Below are positions 43,075 to 54,950 of a DNA stretch of 64,000 nt, piece after piece (the stretch's first letter is position 1; each line of letters begins with the position of its first letter). The DNA is from Branchinecta lynchi. Taxonomy: Eukaryota > Arthropoda > Branchiopoda > Anostraca > Branchinectidae. The notes under the pieces were generated by a model, which was not told where the DNA came from, did no database searches, and worked only from the letters and a program-made list of their open reading frames with translations. A program made the translations under genes and the position numbers. The stretch lies in contig JAKZAP010000014.1 in assembly GCA_023053575.1 (NCBI GenBank), positions 3,038,001 through 3,102,000 of the forward strand, given 5' to 3'.

Positions 43075-44697
43075 TGGGATCCCAAAACGTAAGTGGAGGG
43101 ATACCTATGACATCGCAAAAGTTGTCCGTCTGTCCGTCCGTCTGTCCGTCCGTTTTGGGGGTTCGTTGGGTCGTCGGACCAGTCAAGTTCGTAGATGGGC
43201 TTTGTAGCTCTACATTTAGGGGTGGGGGAGGGGATTCAAATTAAGGGACAAACAAAATATTTTGAAACAGCTAATGTGATAGTCGATTATGGGGTAAGAA
43301 GACATGATGAACACGATGGTGAAAACCATTTTGTCATCGAACAAGTAGTTCGCCCGGAATCCGGCCAAAACCGGAAAGTTTGTTGAAAGTAAAAGTTTTA
43401 TTTGAAGTTGATTAGATGTTCGATTTAGGGGTAGGAAGACATGCTGAAGACGATGGTGAAAATTATTTTCTCGACGGACAAGTATTTCGCCCGGAATCCG
43501 GCCCAAACCGGGAAGTTTGTTGAAAGTAAAAGTTTTATTTGAAATTGATTAGATGTTCGATTTAGGGGTAGGAAGACATGCTGAAGACGATGGTGAAAAC
43601 TATTTTCTCGATGGACAAGTATTTCGCCCGGAATCTGGCCCAAAACCGGAAAGTTTGTTGAAAGTAAAAGTTTAATTTGAAGTTGATTAGATGTTCGATT
43701 TAGGGGTAGGAAGACATGTTGAAGACGATGGTGAAAATTATTTTCTCGACGGACAAGTATTTCGCCCGGAATCCGGCCCAAACCGGAAAGTTTGTTGCAA
43801 GTAAAAGTTTTATTTGAAATTGATTAGATGTTCGATTTAGGGGTAGGAAGACATGCTGAAGACGATGGTGAAAACTATTTTCTCAATGGACAAGTATTTC
43901 GCCCGGAATCCGGCCCAAACTGAAAAGTTTGTTGAAAGTAAAAGTTTTATTTGAAGTTGATTAAATGTTCGATTTAGAGGTAGGGAGACATGCTGAAGAC
44001 GATGGTGAAAACTATTTTCTCGGCGGACAAGTATTTCGACCGGAATCCGGCCCAAACCGGAAAGTTTGTCAAAATTAAAAGTTTTATTTGGAGTTGATTA
44101 GATATTCGATTTAGGGCAAGAAGACATGCTGAACACTTACGTGAAAACAAGTTTCTACCCGGACATGTAGTTCGTCTGGAATCCGGCCAAAACCGGAAAA
44201 CTGTTGGAAGTCAAAGTTTTATTTCTAGTTGATTAGATAAGCGATTTAGGGGTAAGAAGAGATGCTGAGTCCCTGTGTGACAATCGTATTTTACCCGGAC
44301 ATATAGTTCGACCGGAATCCGGCTGGAATCGGAAAATTTGTTATAAGCTAAATTTCTATTTGAAGTTGATTAGATGTTCATTACTGGGGAAAGAAGATAC
44401 CCTGATTTCGTCTTTGAGCTTTCTTTTTTCGCCGGACAAGTAGTTCTGGAGTTCGGCCGGAACCGGGAAATTGGCAGAAGTGGCAGGAAGTTTTCGTCAA
44501 AACAGATAAGACTTATAGGGGTAAACACACATGCTGAATCCAAATCGGAACTTGGTTTTCTCAGGTGATTAGCTATTTGGCCTTAAATTGTAAAAATGTT
44601 CAAGGAGTCTGGCGAAGACTGGATCTGGCTAAGACAAGACCCAGTTGTCTGGATCAGATATTGAATTTTTGGGATCCCATCGAAACCTTTGGTCTTG
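43075..44697 (+). repeat. GGGATCC-family repeat, longest copy with 137-bp array
   Basis: Complete from TTTTTGGGATCCCAAAACGT to GGGATCCCATCGAAACCTTT then GGTCTTGTT. Within it, 43411-44100 is an array of five units with period 137 bp (starts near 43411, 43548, 43686, 43822, 43960), each with ATTAGATGTTCGATTTAGGG and CGCCCGGAATCCGGCCC. The array gives rise to near-identical minus-strand frames that are not genes. Confidence 0.9.
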
Positions 44698-44730
44698 TTC
44701 TAATCAGAAGCGAGAACACTGTAGTTTCTA

Positions 44731-45420
44731 TCAAGCGTCTGAGTCGTTGTCATCATTGTTGGGGGGAACCAGGGACAAAGGGTCGAAGCAGGAGTCGCTG
44801 AACTTAACCGAATTAGAGCTAGATGTCTTTTTTGTCTCTAACCATAGTTTGGTGCCCCTCTGCATCACTTTTGTTTGAAGTACTTTTTTGGTTACTACTT
44901 TAGAGTTACGTAGGTCGTATGCCGTAGTCAGAAGTTCCTTACGTCGCCTCGCCAGCTCTTGGGGCAGCTCTGTTCTTACACTTTTCCCGGAACCTTTCAG
45001 ATTTCCAACACAAGCGAAGATGGTCTCTTTGTCCTTTACATTTAGGACTATCACCAGACTCGGATCAGTTGCCGGGAGCTTGTTTAGCAGGTTCGGTCGC
45101 TTCGTCTTGGATTTGATACGGTAAATAGCAGTAAACTTAGTATCCTTGTGGTTTGGCACTGCCATTCCAGCCGAAAATTCTTTCAATCTCTCTTCAATAT
45201 TTAAATTTTCCTTGGTCGGAATTCCATGTAACAGCAGGTTTTCACGCTTAACACATAGATCCGTGCCTAGACACAGGTCTTTAACTTGACGAAGCAGCAT
45301 TCAAACCATCGTTTTCTTTTTTTTAAAGCTGAATTTTCCTGGCTAAGATCTTCAATAAGCTTTTTCAACACATCCGTGCGGTCATCAAAATGTGTTTTCC
45401 GGATCCCAAAACGTAAGTGG
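44731..45420 (-). pseudogene. LINE ORF1 (coiled coil plus RRM-like), broken
   Basis: RNA-binding ORF1 protein of a non-LTR retrotransposon. The N-terminal piece on the minus strand (HFDDRTDVLKKLIEDLSQEN near 45390-45330) looks like a coiled coil; after a frameshift near 45305 comes RENLLLHGIPTKENLNIEER, FTAIYRIKSKTKRP, SLVIVLNVKDKETI and ARRRKELLTTAYDLR, similar to the RRM and C-terminal part of L1-type ORF1p. A GGGATCC-family repeat is inserted at about 45400. Confidence 0.65.
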
Positions 45421-46208
45421 AGGGATACCTATGACATCGCAAAAGTTGTCCGTCTGTCCGTCCGTCTGTCCGTCCGCTGTGAGGGTTCGTTGGGTCGTCG
45501 GACCAGTCAAGTTCGTAGATGGGCTTTGTAGCTCTACATTTAGGGGTGGGGGAGGGGATTCAAATTAAGGGACAAACAAAATATTTTGAAACAGCTAATG
45601 TGATAGTCGATTATGGGGTAAGAAGACATGCTGAACACGATGGTGAAAACCATTTTGTCATCGGACAAGTAGTTCGCCCGGAATCCGGCCAAAACCGGAA
45701 AACTGTTGGAAGTCAAAGTTTTCTTTCTAGTTGATTAGATAAGCGACTTAGGGGTAAGAAGAGATGCTGAGTCCCTGTGTGACAATCGTATTTTACCCGG
45801 AAATATAGTTCGACCGAAATCCGGCTGGAATCGGAAAATTTGTTATAAGCTAAATTTCTATTTGAAGTTGATTAGATATTCATTACTGGGGAAAGAAGAT
45901 ACCCTGATTTCGTCTTTGAGCTTTCTTTTTTCGCCGGACAAGTAGTTCTGGAGTTCGGCCGGAACCGGGAAATTGGCAGAAGTTTTCGTCAAAACAGATA
46001 TGACTTATAGGGGTAAACACACATGCTGAATCCAAATCTGAACTTGGTTTTCTCAGGTGATTAGCTATTTGGCCTTAATCTGTTTCTGAATTTTAATTGT
46101 AAAAATGTTCAAGGAGTCTGGTGAAGACTGGATCTGGCTAAGACAAGACCCAGTTGTCTGGATCAGATATTGAATTTTTGGGATCCCATCGAAACCTTTG
46201 GTATTGTT
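45400..46208 (+). repeat. GGGATCC-family repeat, copy lacking the 137-bp array
   Basis: From CCGGATCCCAAAACGTAAGT to GGGATCCCATCGAAACCTTT. Shares with 43075-44697 both the ORF1-derived left flank (CAACACATCCGTGCGGTCAT) and a deletion just after the CCGTCCGTC stretch, but has only one internal unit. Confidence 0.9.
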
Positions 46209-46429
46209 GTTACAGACATGACTAATTATCCGCTAACCTCGCTTCTTCAATATTAAATCAGAATGGAGTCTGCCGGACACTTTTCGCCTCTGTCACTTCC
46301 GTCGATGTCTATGTCACTACAGCGATAGAGAACGTACGCACTCGACCGTGAATGACTGATAACTGACTCGACCGTGAATGAATGATAACTCGAAATGAAA
46401 CATTGAAACCTGACATTTGGAGAAAGTCT

Positions 46430-46950
46430 GAATTCTCAAAGTTTTCATTGTCAATACAGTTTAAGAAATATTTCAAACTGACCGAATTTCCAAGAAGTTA
46501 TTTCAAATTTCCGAAATTTTCCATAAGTTCTGTCATGATTTAGAAAACTTCTTTCAAATTTCAAATGAAGTTCCACAAAATCTGAACAAACTGTTGAACT
46601 TTCAATCAAAATTTTAAAACTGATCTACTGATCTAATTTGTAAAGACAATTTAAGACACCTTTCAAATTAACACAATTTCCAAGAAGTAATTTCAAATTT
46701 GCGAAATTTTCCATAAGTTCTGTCATGGTTTAACAACTTGTTTCAAATTTCAAATGAAGTTCCAACAAATTTAAACAATGCGATGAACTTTGAACCAAAC
46801 TCGTAAAACTGATCTACTCAAGTTCGAAATTACAAAACAATTTAAAGACAAGTTAAGAAATCTTTCAAATTAACTGAATTTCCAATAAGTTGTTTCAAAT
46901 TTACGAAACTTCCCATAAGTTCTGTCATGACTTAGAGAACCTATTTCAAA
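46430..46950. repeat. ~190-200-bp diverged tandem repeats
   Basis: TTTCAAATTTCAAATGAAGT recurs at about 46555, 46743 and 46942. AT-rich, about 80-85% similar by eye. Precursor of the adjoining 398-bp array. Confidence 0.8.
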
Positions 46951-48129
46951 CTTCAAATGAAGTTCCAGAAATTTAAACGAAGTGATGAACTTTGAATCAA
47001 AGTTTTTAAAACAGATCTACTTGAAGTCCGTAATTACAGTCAAGTTTAAAACTTGTACGGAATTACATCGAATTTCAAGCATGTCCTTTGAAATGAACAA
47101 ACTGTCTTAGGGAATTTCAACGAAATATTCGAAATTGATGCGAAAATTTTAAGTCACAGCATTTCTCAACAATACTCTCGAAACCAGAACACATTTGAAC
47201 CATACAATGAAAACCGATTAGTTTTCCGTAGATTACTGGAAAGTAGTTTGAAGCTACTTTCGCCAGTGTCGCCAACTCAGGAATAAGATTTGTGTGGCAC
47301 TTTCGCTTCATATCCTACGAGACTCCAGTAGTGAGTTCTTCAATGAACTTCAAATGAAGTTCCAGAAAATTTAAACGAAGTGATGAACTTTGTATCAAAG
47401 TTTTTAAAACAGATCTACTTGAAGTCCGTAATTACAGTCAAGTTTAAAACTTGTACGGAATTACATCGAATTTCAAGCATGCCCTTTGAAATGAACAAAC
47501 TGTCTTAGGGAATTTCAACGAAATATTGGAAATTGATGCGAAAATTTTAAGTCACAGCATTTCTCAACAATACTCTCGAAACCAGAACACATTTGAACCA
47601 TACAATGAAAACCGATTAGTTTTCCGTAGATTACTGGAAAGTAGTTTGAAGCTACTTTCGCCAGTGTCGCCAACTCAGGAATAAGATTTGTGTGGCACTT
47701 TCGCTTCATATCCTACGAGACTCCAGTAGTGAGTTCTTCAATGAACTTCAAATGAAGTTCCAGAAAATTTAAACGAAGTGATGAACTTTGTATCAAAGTT
47801 TTTAAAACAGATCTACTTGAAGTCCGTAATTACAGTCAAGTTTAAAACTTGTACGGAATTACATCGAATTTCAAGCATGCCCTTTGAAATGAACAAACTG
47901 TCTTAGGGAATTTCAACGAAATATTGGAAATTGATGCGAAAATTTTAAGTCACAGCATTTCTCAACAATACTCTTCGAAACCAGAACACATTTGAACCAT
48001 ACAATGAAAACCGATTAATTTTCCGTAGATTACTGGAAAGTAGTTTGAAACTACTTTCGCCAGTGTCGCCAACTCAGGAATAAGATTTGTGTGGCATTTT
48101 CGCTTCATATCCTACGAGACTCCAGTAGT
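46951..48129. repeat. Three 398-bp tandem units
   Basis: Units start at 46951, 47348 and 47746 and are nearly identical (a few substitutions such as CTTTGAATC/CTTTGTATC). Each includes a 64-codon minus-strand frame that recurs only because the DNA does; the third copy has lost it by an indel. Confidence 0.92.
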
Positions 48130-49785
48130 AGCACGACATCTGCATTTGGTTTAAGTAGCGTCGAGGACTTGTTTCTATAGGTAACGCGAAGAACGCAGAA
48201 AGATCGGAATTATTTCGTAGAAAAGATGCGTATCCCCCTCGTTTGGCTCGTTATCGTTGAGCCCTCGGATCCTTTGCCATAAATCGACCAGTCAGTTTAT
48301 GAAACTCAACTCACATTGATTGATTTGTTTAGATCTGGGGAAATTTTTCTAAAGTTCTTCAAATTTGATACGAGTTTTGAAAGAATGTCAACTAATTTCT
48401 TAAAAAAAAAATTCTGAAAAGACGAATGCAAAATCGAAATTTTTCATACGAAGAATTGGCTTTTCATCTCGACACATTTTTTCTTACCGACTGGCCAACA
48501 AGATTGGGAGTCCTTGCTTTTACTGGAAGATATTGGTTATTTTTTTGCAGTAGCCTATTTGTTGCTAAACTGAGTACTTTTAAATATTTTTTGAGCCCAA
48601 GCTGACTTTGAAATATATATGAAGGCTGCCCTCAAATTGGCAGGTAACTCCAGTTGTCAGCTAGAAAAACGGCAATCTGCTTACGGAGCAATGGAAGTTT
48701 TGCCGGAGCAATGAAAGTCTTTGGAGCAGAAAGTGAAAGTTATTATTTGTTCCTTACTACCTTGTCGATCAATCTGTTGATTGTGGATTTTAAACTCCGC
48801 ACGAAATGTAGCTAAGTTTAAAAGTTTCATAACAGTTTCGTCGATAGGTTTCAACGTTTGCAACGAAAATAAGAAATTCCGAACTTATACTCTGGCGAGA
48901 ATTTTTAGAAATATCAAAGGGTTGTTCCAAAATACACAAACAAAAAATCAGTCGACTATCGACAAGACAGCTCCCGAGAACGCGTTCGTATTTTTGGCCC
49001 AAAAAGGCCACCATAGCACTGTCGGAAGTTCAGGCGGGTTCTTGATGTGTGTCACGAGAAACTCTCGAACCCATGACGTCATCTGACCCGAGCGGAACTT
49101 TTTAGACAGTAGGGAGGTCGAGTTGAGCAACAAATATTTCACTAACTGCTAATAATTACATTTCTGTAGAGTTTTTAGATATTTTGAGCATTTAACTTCA
49201 ACTCGTTTTGATGCTGCGATTTTTCTTTTTTTCGAAAACCGTCCTAAGTCCCACCGGTGGATTTGTTTGTACGGGTGGTATTTAGAACAAGTGGTACCAC
49301 AAAACTAATCAAGTTTTCATTTACTGGAGAAGAGTTGGACTATGCAAACATACCACTAAACCGAAGTTCTGAAAATTTTTGTTTTAATCCGGACCTAGCG
49401 GGGTTGAAATGGACCTCTAAGATAATGCCCGATTCAACCGCTCAGAACGTGTCCGATTCATTCGACCATTTCTACAAAAATTAATACCAAGAAAAAACAG
49501 TAAGTAGTAGGCAGCCTGCTATAGGTAAGCTAGAGAAAAAACTGAACCTAGATTAGACTAAACTATCGCGCACTGGCAAAATATACACCTAAATTCTTCT
49601 CTAACTGAAAATGAAATCGGAAGCCCGAATACCTTGATAAAAAAAAAACAAAGCTGTGAATCGGTTCGCAACTGAGCTTTCAAATTTTTCACTGTTGCAA
49701 GTCTAGATAATTATTTCGAGATTTTAGAACAATAAACTTCAAAACATTCCAGTTCAACCCGCATGCGGTTCAACCCCACCTCCCC
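48130..49785. other. Unassigned stretch
   Basis: Overlapping short frames on both strands at 48681-49142 have no domain. 49020-49110 is related to the units at 49790-50070. No gene supported. Confidence 0.4.
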
Positions 49786-49789
49786 TAAA

Positions 49790-50070
49790 ACAGGAACGAC
49801 CGTGTTTCAGTCAATTGCAGACTAGATCCGGACACTTTGTGGAGTTACGGGTGGTTCCTGGTGTGTCCCATGTATAAACTCGAACACGTGATCTGACCCG
49901 TATGGAATAATTTTAGCCAGTAAAACAGAAACGGCCGTGTTTTAGTTGATTGCGGAATGGATCCGGGCAATGTGGAGAGTTACAGGGTCCTGATTTGTGA
50001 TATGCATAACTAGAACCCGTGATCTAACCGGGATGGAACTTGACAGTTTGCGAGAGCACATGTTCTAGAT
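49790..50070. repeat. Two ~128-bp repeat units upstream of IR copy B
   Basis: Units share ACGACCGTGTTTCAGT, TAGATCCGGACA, GAACACGTGATCTGACCCG; a third relative lies at about 49015-49110. Confidence 0.7.
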
Positions 50071-50195
50071 GGTCCGTCAGCCAAAACCGATGCAGCTGGT
50101 GCTTTGAGGTGTGGCTTCTAACTTTTGCTAACCTTAGGCTAAAGAAGATTCGGCTGGGAGAATTTCATTGAAAACACTATCATTCGATTAGAAAT

Positions 50196-50238
50196 ATACT
50201 TTTTTCTTAGGTTCCACGCTTGACCAGTTGGTCTCTCC
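50196..50238 (+). promoter_or_regulatory. Putative 3' splice site and 28-nt leader before the IR copy B start
   Basis: TACTTTTTTCTTAG|GTTCC with AG at 50209-50210, then 28 nt to ATGG at 50239. The same arrangement and length precede copy A. Confidence 0.6.
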
Positions 50239-53200
50239 ATGGCTTCATGTCTTGCTATGATGGCAGCTGTTCTGACATTTTTCGTCTCCTTCCTTTTGCA
50301 AAAAACGAACAGCAAAAACATCGCCGACTTCATTCAAAGCAAAATAGAGAAATCTTTCGAAATGCAAGGATGTGCTCTTCTACTAACCGAGAATCAGAAT
50401 CCTGGACTGAAGCTTTTCCTTCCAGTCTACCGGGTGTCCCTAGATAACGTGGCAAAACAGGTCAATCAGCGCAATTGCAGAAATATCATAGTTCACACCA
50501 ACGACTTAGTCAGGATGGAACGCGCGATGACACACCTTCACAAGACAAAGACCGTCTTGGCTAATGACCAGGTCGTTATTATCACAAGAAAGCCAAAGGA
50601 AATTCCGAAGTCCATTCTGCAGAAATTTGTTAAAATAGTTGCAATTAGTCGAATGAAGCCGCAGATTTTTTCAGCGTGGAGACAGGAAGTACGAAACCTC
50701 GGCGGGGACGTTGAGCTGAAGCTTGCAGTCGACACCAAAGATTTGACTTTCCTGTTCGACGGCACCATGTCCACTCTTGCCGGATCGAAAATCAGACTCG
50801 GCACGTTCCACTTCCCCCCGAGCGTTATATTCCTCAACAAAACCAACGATGTCACCGGTATAGAGGTGGAGATAATCAAACTGTTCGCAGAAACCATCAG
50901 AGTTAAGGTCGAGATCGCCGAGCAATGCGACAGTCTTATGTGGGGGTATCCCACCAATGATTCAAGAATCTTCAATGGCAATACAGGGATGATCATACGA
51001 GGAGAAGTGGACATTGGCGTTGGAAACTACTTATTGATGGAATTTTACACAAAACTTATGGATAACCTTTACCCACATGACACGGAAAATTTCGCAATTC
51101 TTGCTCCTCCCTCAGCGATGCTGCCAAAATGGATGGCAATTGTCATCCCGTTAAGCAAGGAGATGTGGATGGCCACTTTCACCTTACTCATAGCATCCTT
51201 CGTCTTGATGGTATCTGGAGCTAAGGCGTATAAAACCCTATTCCTTTGCCCTGTCGGGACCCTTGACAGCCCCTCATACGCAGCTGTTTACAACTTACAG
51301 GCCTTGACAGGAATAGCAGGCGAAGACGACGACAGTAAATGGTCTTTGCGGCTACTAGTTGTGTCAGTTTGGGCCACTTATTTCTTCATCTCAGCATCCT
51401 ACAGAGCAAGCCTGGTTGCCCACATCTCCGCACCTATTTTCGAACCGCCTATTGACTCGTTCAAGGAAATTATAGATGGTGGTTTAAGGCTAATCAGTAC
51501 AGGAGAATCATTTCGACAAGATCTTGTGGAATCACCAAACTCCTATCTGAAGACGCTGGCAAAGACTTTTAAGGCCACGCTGGACCATGACTGGGCCATT
51601 GGGGAAGTCGCTGCTGGAAGGGCAACTTACATGGAGACAACGGAAGCCCTTCTGGTAAGTACGGACAAGTCTACCTTACTTTCAAATCCACGTTAGTTCC
51701 TTCTTGGAATTCAACGCCTGCCCTTTAGCCCAAGCCGACTGCGAATAATATATGACGGTGCTAGAAGAATGTCAGCAATAAGTTTGAGGTCTTAGTTTAA
51801 GACCACTCTCTTTATTCACACAATGTATACAACGGATACGCAAGCTACGATGCCGACTGTAAGTATCTTCTTCGGGCAAATTATTTCAAAATACCACTGG
51901 AGAAGCTTCAGTTATTTATTACAGGCTTTTTCCCATCTCCGACGTCGACCCTGAAGATTGACAGCCTGACGAGGACCCATGCCAAGAAGGGCATCGCATC
52001 TGACGTATCCGTTGTATACATTATTTGAATATATGTTTTAAAGTCAGCTTGGGCTCAAGGAATTTTTTTTTTCCGAAAAATTCTGTATTGAACGGTCCAC
52101 AACTCGTATTTTTCTAAAGCATAGACGGAGTTATGGCTAACGGCGAAACTCTGTAATCGCTCACCCATGTGTTTTGTGTCAGTGCAGAACCAGGTATTTC
52201 GTGAACATAATAGTTTAAAGGCTAGTGAGAATTATACCAAAAGTAGTTAACTGAAAGACAGAAGTGCTGCGCAAGCGCTACTTTGAGTCCTAGACTTCTA
52301 AATTTAATTAAGCTTACCACTGCTCTAATTGTCACGGTAAAATTCATTTTTACATCAAAAGATCTAAGAAGTGCACAAGCGCTCAAACGTGGAGTGTGAA
52401 AGTAGAATATTTATCAAATCTTACCAAACCTTAAAGTCTGTGTATATGTGCAAATCTGCGATTTTATTATGTATTTATTTACAAATCAGTGACTTTTCTT
52501 TACCATTATTTATCAGGAAAAGCGAAGAAGCTGTCACTCTGATTCAGCCAGTTCTTCACTTCCAACAAGCTCTTACACACAATTTATATTTCTATATACA
52601 TCTATATACATATATCTATATGTATATATCTATATACAAATATCTATACAGATATTTTGCAGTAACGATATTTTTGACATTCTTGGCAAGGATTTTCGGC
52701 AATCTCGACAGGCAAAAGAATGGAACCTGCAATGATTCTAAGTTTTACATGATAGTGACGATGGTTTCTTTAGCGCCTCAAAAACATTCGCTACTCTTTT
52801 GTTAAGTTATATCAAAAGCGTTCTAGCCTTTACAATGTCTAGGTCGCCCCGTCCAAATCATCTTTTCCAAGCAGGGCTCGCTACGACCGCTGGACCATCT
52901 AGTGGAGCAGCTAGAAAGCGCCCAATGGACTAGCTCAAGATAGACTAAAGCAAGAAGTTCAGACAAAGATAGAAAGATTCAGCAGGTATACAAATCCTTA
53001 AAAAGGGTGCAATAACGATCCTTGTCAATTGATGATTTTTTCTCGCATATTTTGCGTCATGTCAAATAAGAACTAACCCTTTTTTTTTCATCCAGCTCAT
53101 CGCGGCAACCGAGTATACTGATCGCTACGGAGAACCTCGTCTTCATATCATGCACGAATATCTAAAAGCTTTCAACATCGTCGCCTACGTTCCTAGGAAC

Positions 53201-53476
53201 TCACCTTTGAAGAGCAAATTTGATAATTTCTCAGTGAAAATCAAGCAAGCGGGCCTTGTCAACTACTGGAAAGTCAGGTCCATTTCAACAATTAAACTCC
53301 TCTCCGGGGTGAAGAAGGTCGATGAGGGGGCGGGATCAAGCGGTGGTCAGTTTTCGCTAGAAGACCTGCAAGGAGCGTTTTATATTTTCCTCGCAGGTAC
53401 CGTTCTAACGATAGGAGCTGGAGGTCTTGGCGTACTGTTAGGCCTGGGCCAAAGGAAATCTAGGCGACAGGGTTGA
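50239..53476 (+). CDS. Ionotropic receptor (IR) copy B, two exons, 598 aa
   Basis: Paralogue of the minus-strand receptor at 2325-6163. Exons 50239-51654 (472 codons) and 53096-53476 (126 codons plus TGA); donor CTG|GTAAGTACGG, acceptor TTTTCATCCAG|CTC with a strong pyrimidine tract, phase 0. Signal peptide about 1-25; S1 about 185-293; M1 about 308-334; pore and M2 about 343-390 with SYRASLVAHISAP; S2 including ESPNSYLK and, after the intron, PRNSPLKSKFD and QAGLVNYW; M3 about 564-588. Position 271 (FYTKLMD) has Thr where copy A has Arg273, so this copy lacks the canonical ligand-carboxylate Arg and, like many divergent IRs, probably binds something other than an amino acid by the classic mode. 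No frameshift or stop; appears functional. Confidence 0.92.
51655..53095 (+). other. Intron of IR copy B
   Basis: 1,441 bp, GT-AG. Holds a dispersed repeat with a decayed hammerhead-like core (51815-52035), a segment shared with 34092-34140, and a TATATC-type microsatellite (52587-52650). The 144-codon frame at 52371-52805 runs through the microsatellite and is not supported. Confidence 0.8.
51815..52035. repeat. Inverted-repeat element with decayed hammerhead-like core
   Basis: Ends CAATGTATACAACGGATACG and CGTATCCGTTGTATACATTA are inverted copies. The core at 51966 reads CTGACGAGGACCCATGCCAA but has lost GAAA. Its 3' part matches 40110-40210. Confidence 0.6.
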
Positions 53477-53544
53477 CAGATACTGGATCTGTGAAGCCAC
53501 TGAGTCTAATAATGTGCTGAAGTGAAAGAAAATGAACAAGATCT

Positions 53545-54950
53545 GTAAGCTCATATTTCATGGGACTTTAGGGATAACAATAATATATCAGTTGGTCAAA
53601 AGTATACTTTCGCTTTACAGTTAAGAAACGCACTTTAAGGGCGATAGAAATGAATTTTTGAGCAAAATACTTGAGGTACAAATGACCAAGTGCCATTGGG
53701 GATCTTACAAATGTGTTGTTACTTGAGAAGTGTTTCTTGTACTTTGCGGTCAAGATTAGCACTTTAAGTAGGTTAGGAATTCATTTGTAAGCAAAACTCT
53801 TGAGGCAAAAATAATCATGAGCCCTTGAGAATCAAGAAGATGTCTCTTTTTGTCAACAACTATTTTTGTTCACTTTGCAGTTAGGAAACTCACTTTAGGG
53901 ATGCTAAAAACTAATTTTTCAGCATACATGTAAGATACAAATTACCATGGGTGCTTTGGTTGAAAGTGTGTCGCTTGATCAGAAACGCGTCCTCTTGTCA
54001 ACTATCAAGTTTCACTCGAATCCGATAACCCATTCGAAAGTTGTGCACGACTCAACATTTCGGATTACCTTTCACTCCACTTCCCCCAAGATGACCGCAA
54101 GTCAATCTGAGCGGGGCCCTAAAAGCCTGCCAAATTTCATTGTCCTAGCGCATCTAGAAGTACCGTCATAAGTCGTGATCACCGAAACTCCTAAAATTCC
54201 CCACCCAGTGCACCGGTCAGGTCTGTTTCTGTGGAAAATCTAACTTGGGCTTCTTCTCACCAAGTTTCGTCCCGATCCCTCCACTTGAAGACGATACCGA
54301 CATTTCCGATCCCCTCCCCTTCCTGTGCCCCCAGAATTATTGGATCGTGTCCGGACATCGGTTAAGTTTCATTCAGATCCGATCCCCGTTTGAAAGTTAT
54401 GCTTGCCTCTAAATTCATAGCTCCCCTCATAGTACATTCCGGATTCTCTAACCCTCCACTACCCCACAGTATCCGGATGCGATTTGGTTCTGTCAAAGAT
54501 GTTCCGAGAGCTTGTGCTGGTTCTTCGTGCCAATTCCTATCCGGATCCCTCCACTCTAAGCGTGACACAACATTCCCGGTTTCCCCTCCAGCCCCCCCCC
54601 CCACAATCATCGGATCCGGTCCGGACTTAAAATCGCACATCTGAGAGACGAGGTCTTTCCAAATACAAGTTTCAATAAAAATCCGATGACCTGTTCGAAA
54701 ATTATACAGACCTCAATATTTCGGATTCCCCCCATCTCCACTTCCCCTCCCACAGATGGTCGGAGCGGGGAAATGACTACCTCCATGTTAATCCGACCGG
54801 GTGACGAGACGCCTGCCAAGTTTCATCGTCCTAGCCTATCTGGAAGTGCCCTAACTCGCGATCACCGGACTCACCGGCGCCAGACAGAAAAGTGATCGGT
54901 ACATGGCACTTGGCCGGAGGGCAAGTGTCATGAAAACTATCGCTGTCATT
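53545..54950 (+). repeat. GGCACTTG-family repeat, near-complete copy
   Basis: Starts AACAAGATCTGTAAGCTCAT, contains TTTGTAAGCAAAACTCTTGA, TCGTGATCACCG, CACCAAGTTTCGTC, GATCCCTCCACT, and ends with the hairpin GGCACTTG...CAAGTGTC at about 54904-54930. Confidence 0.8.

Noticed and set aside
43216..44055. Near-identical minus-strand frames repeated three times
   Set aside because: By-products of the 137-bp array in the GGGATCC family.
47117..47709. Two identical 64-codon minus-strand frames as a small gene family
   Set aside because: They recur with the 398-bp DNA unit, the third unit has lost the frame, and there is no domain or signal.
52371..52805. 144-codon plus-strand frame in the IR copy B intron
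   Set aside because: It passes through a TATATC microsatellite, has no domain, and lies between well-supported splice sites.
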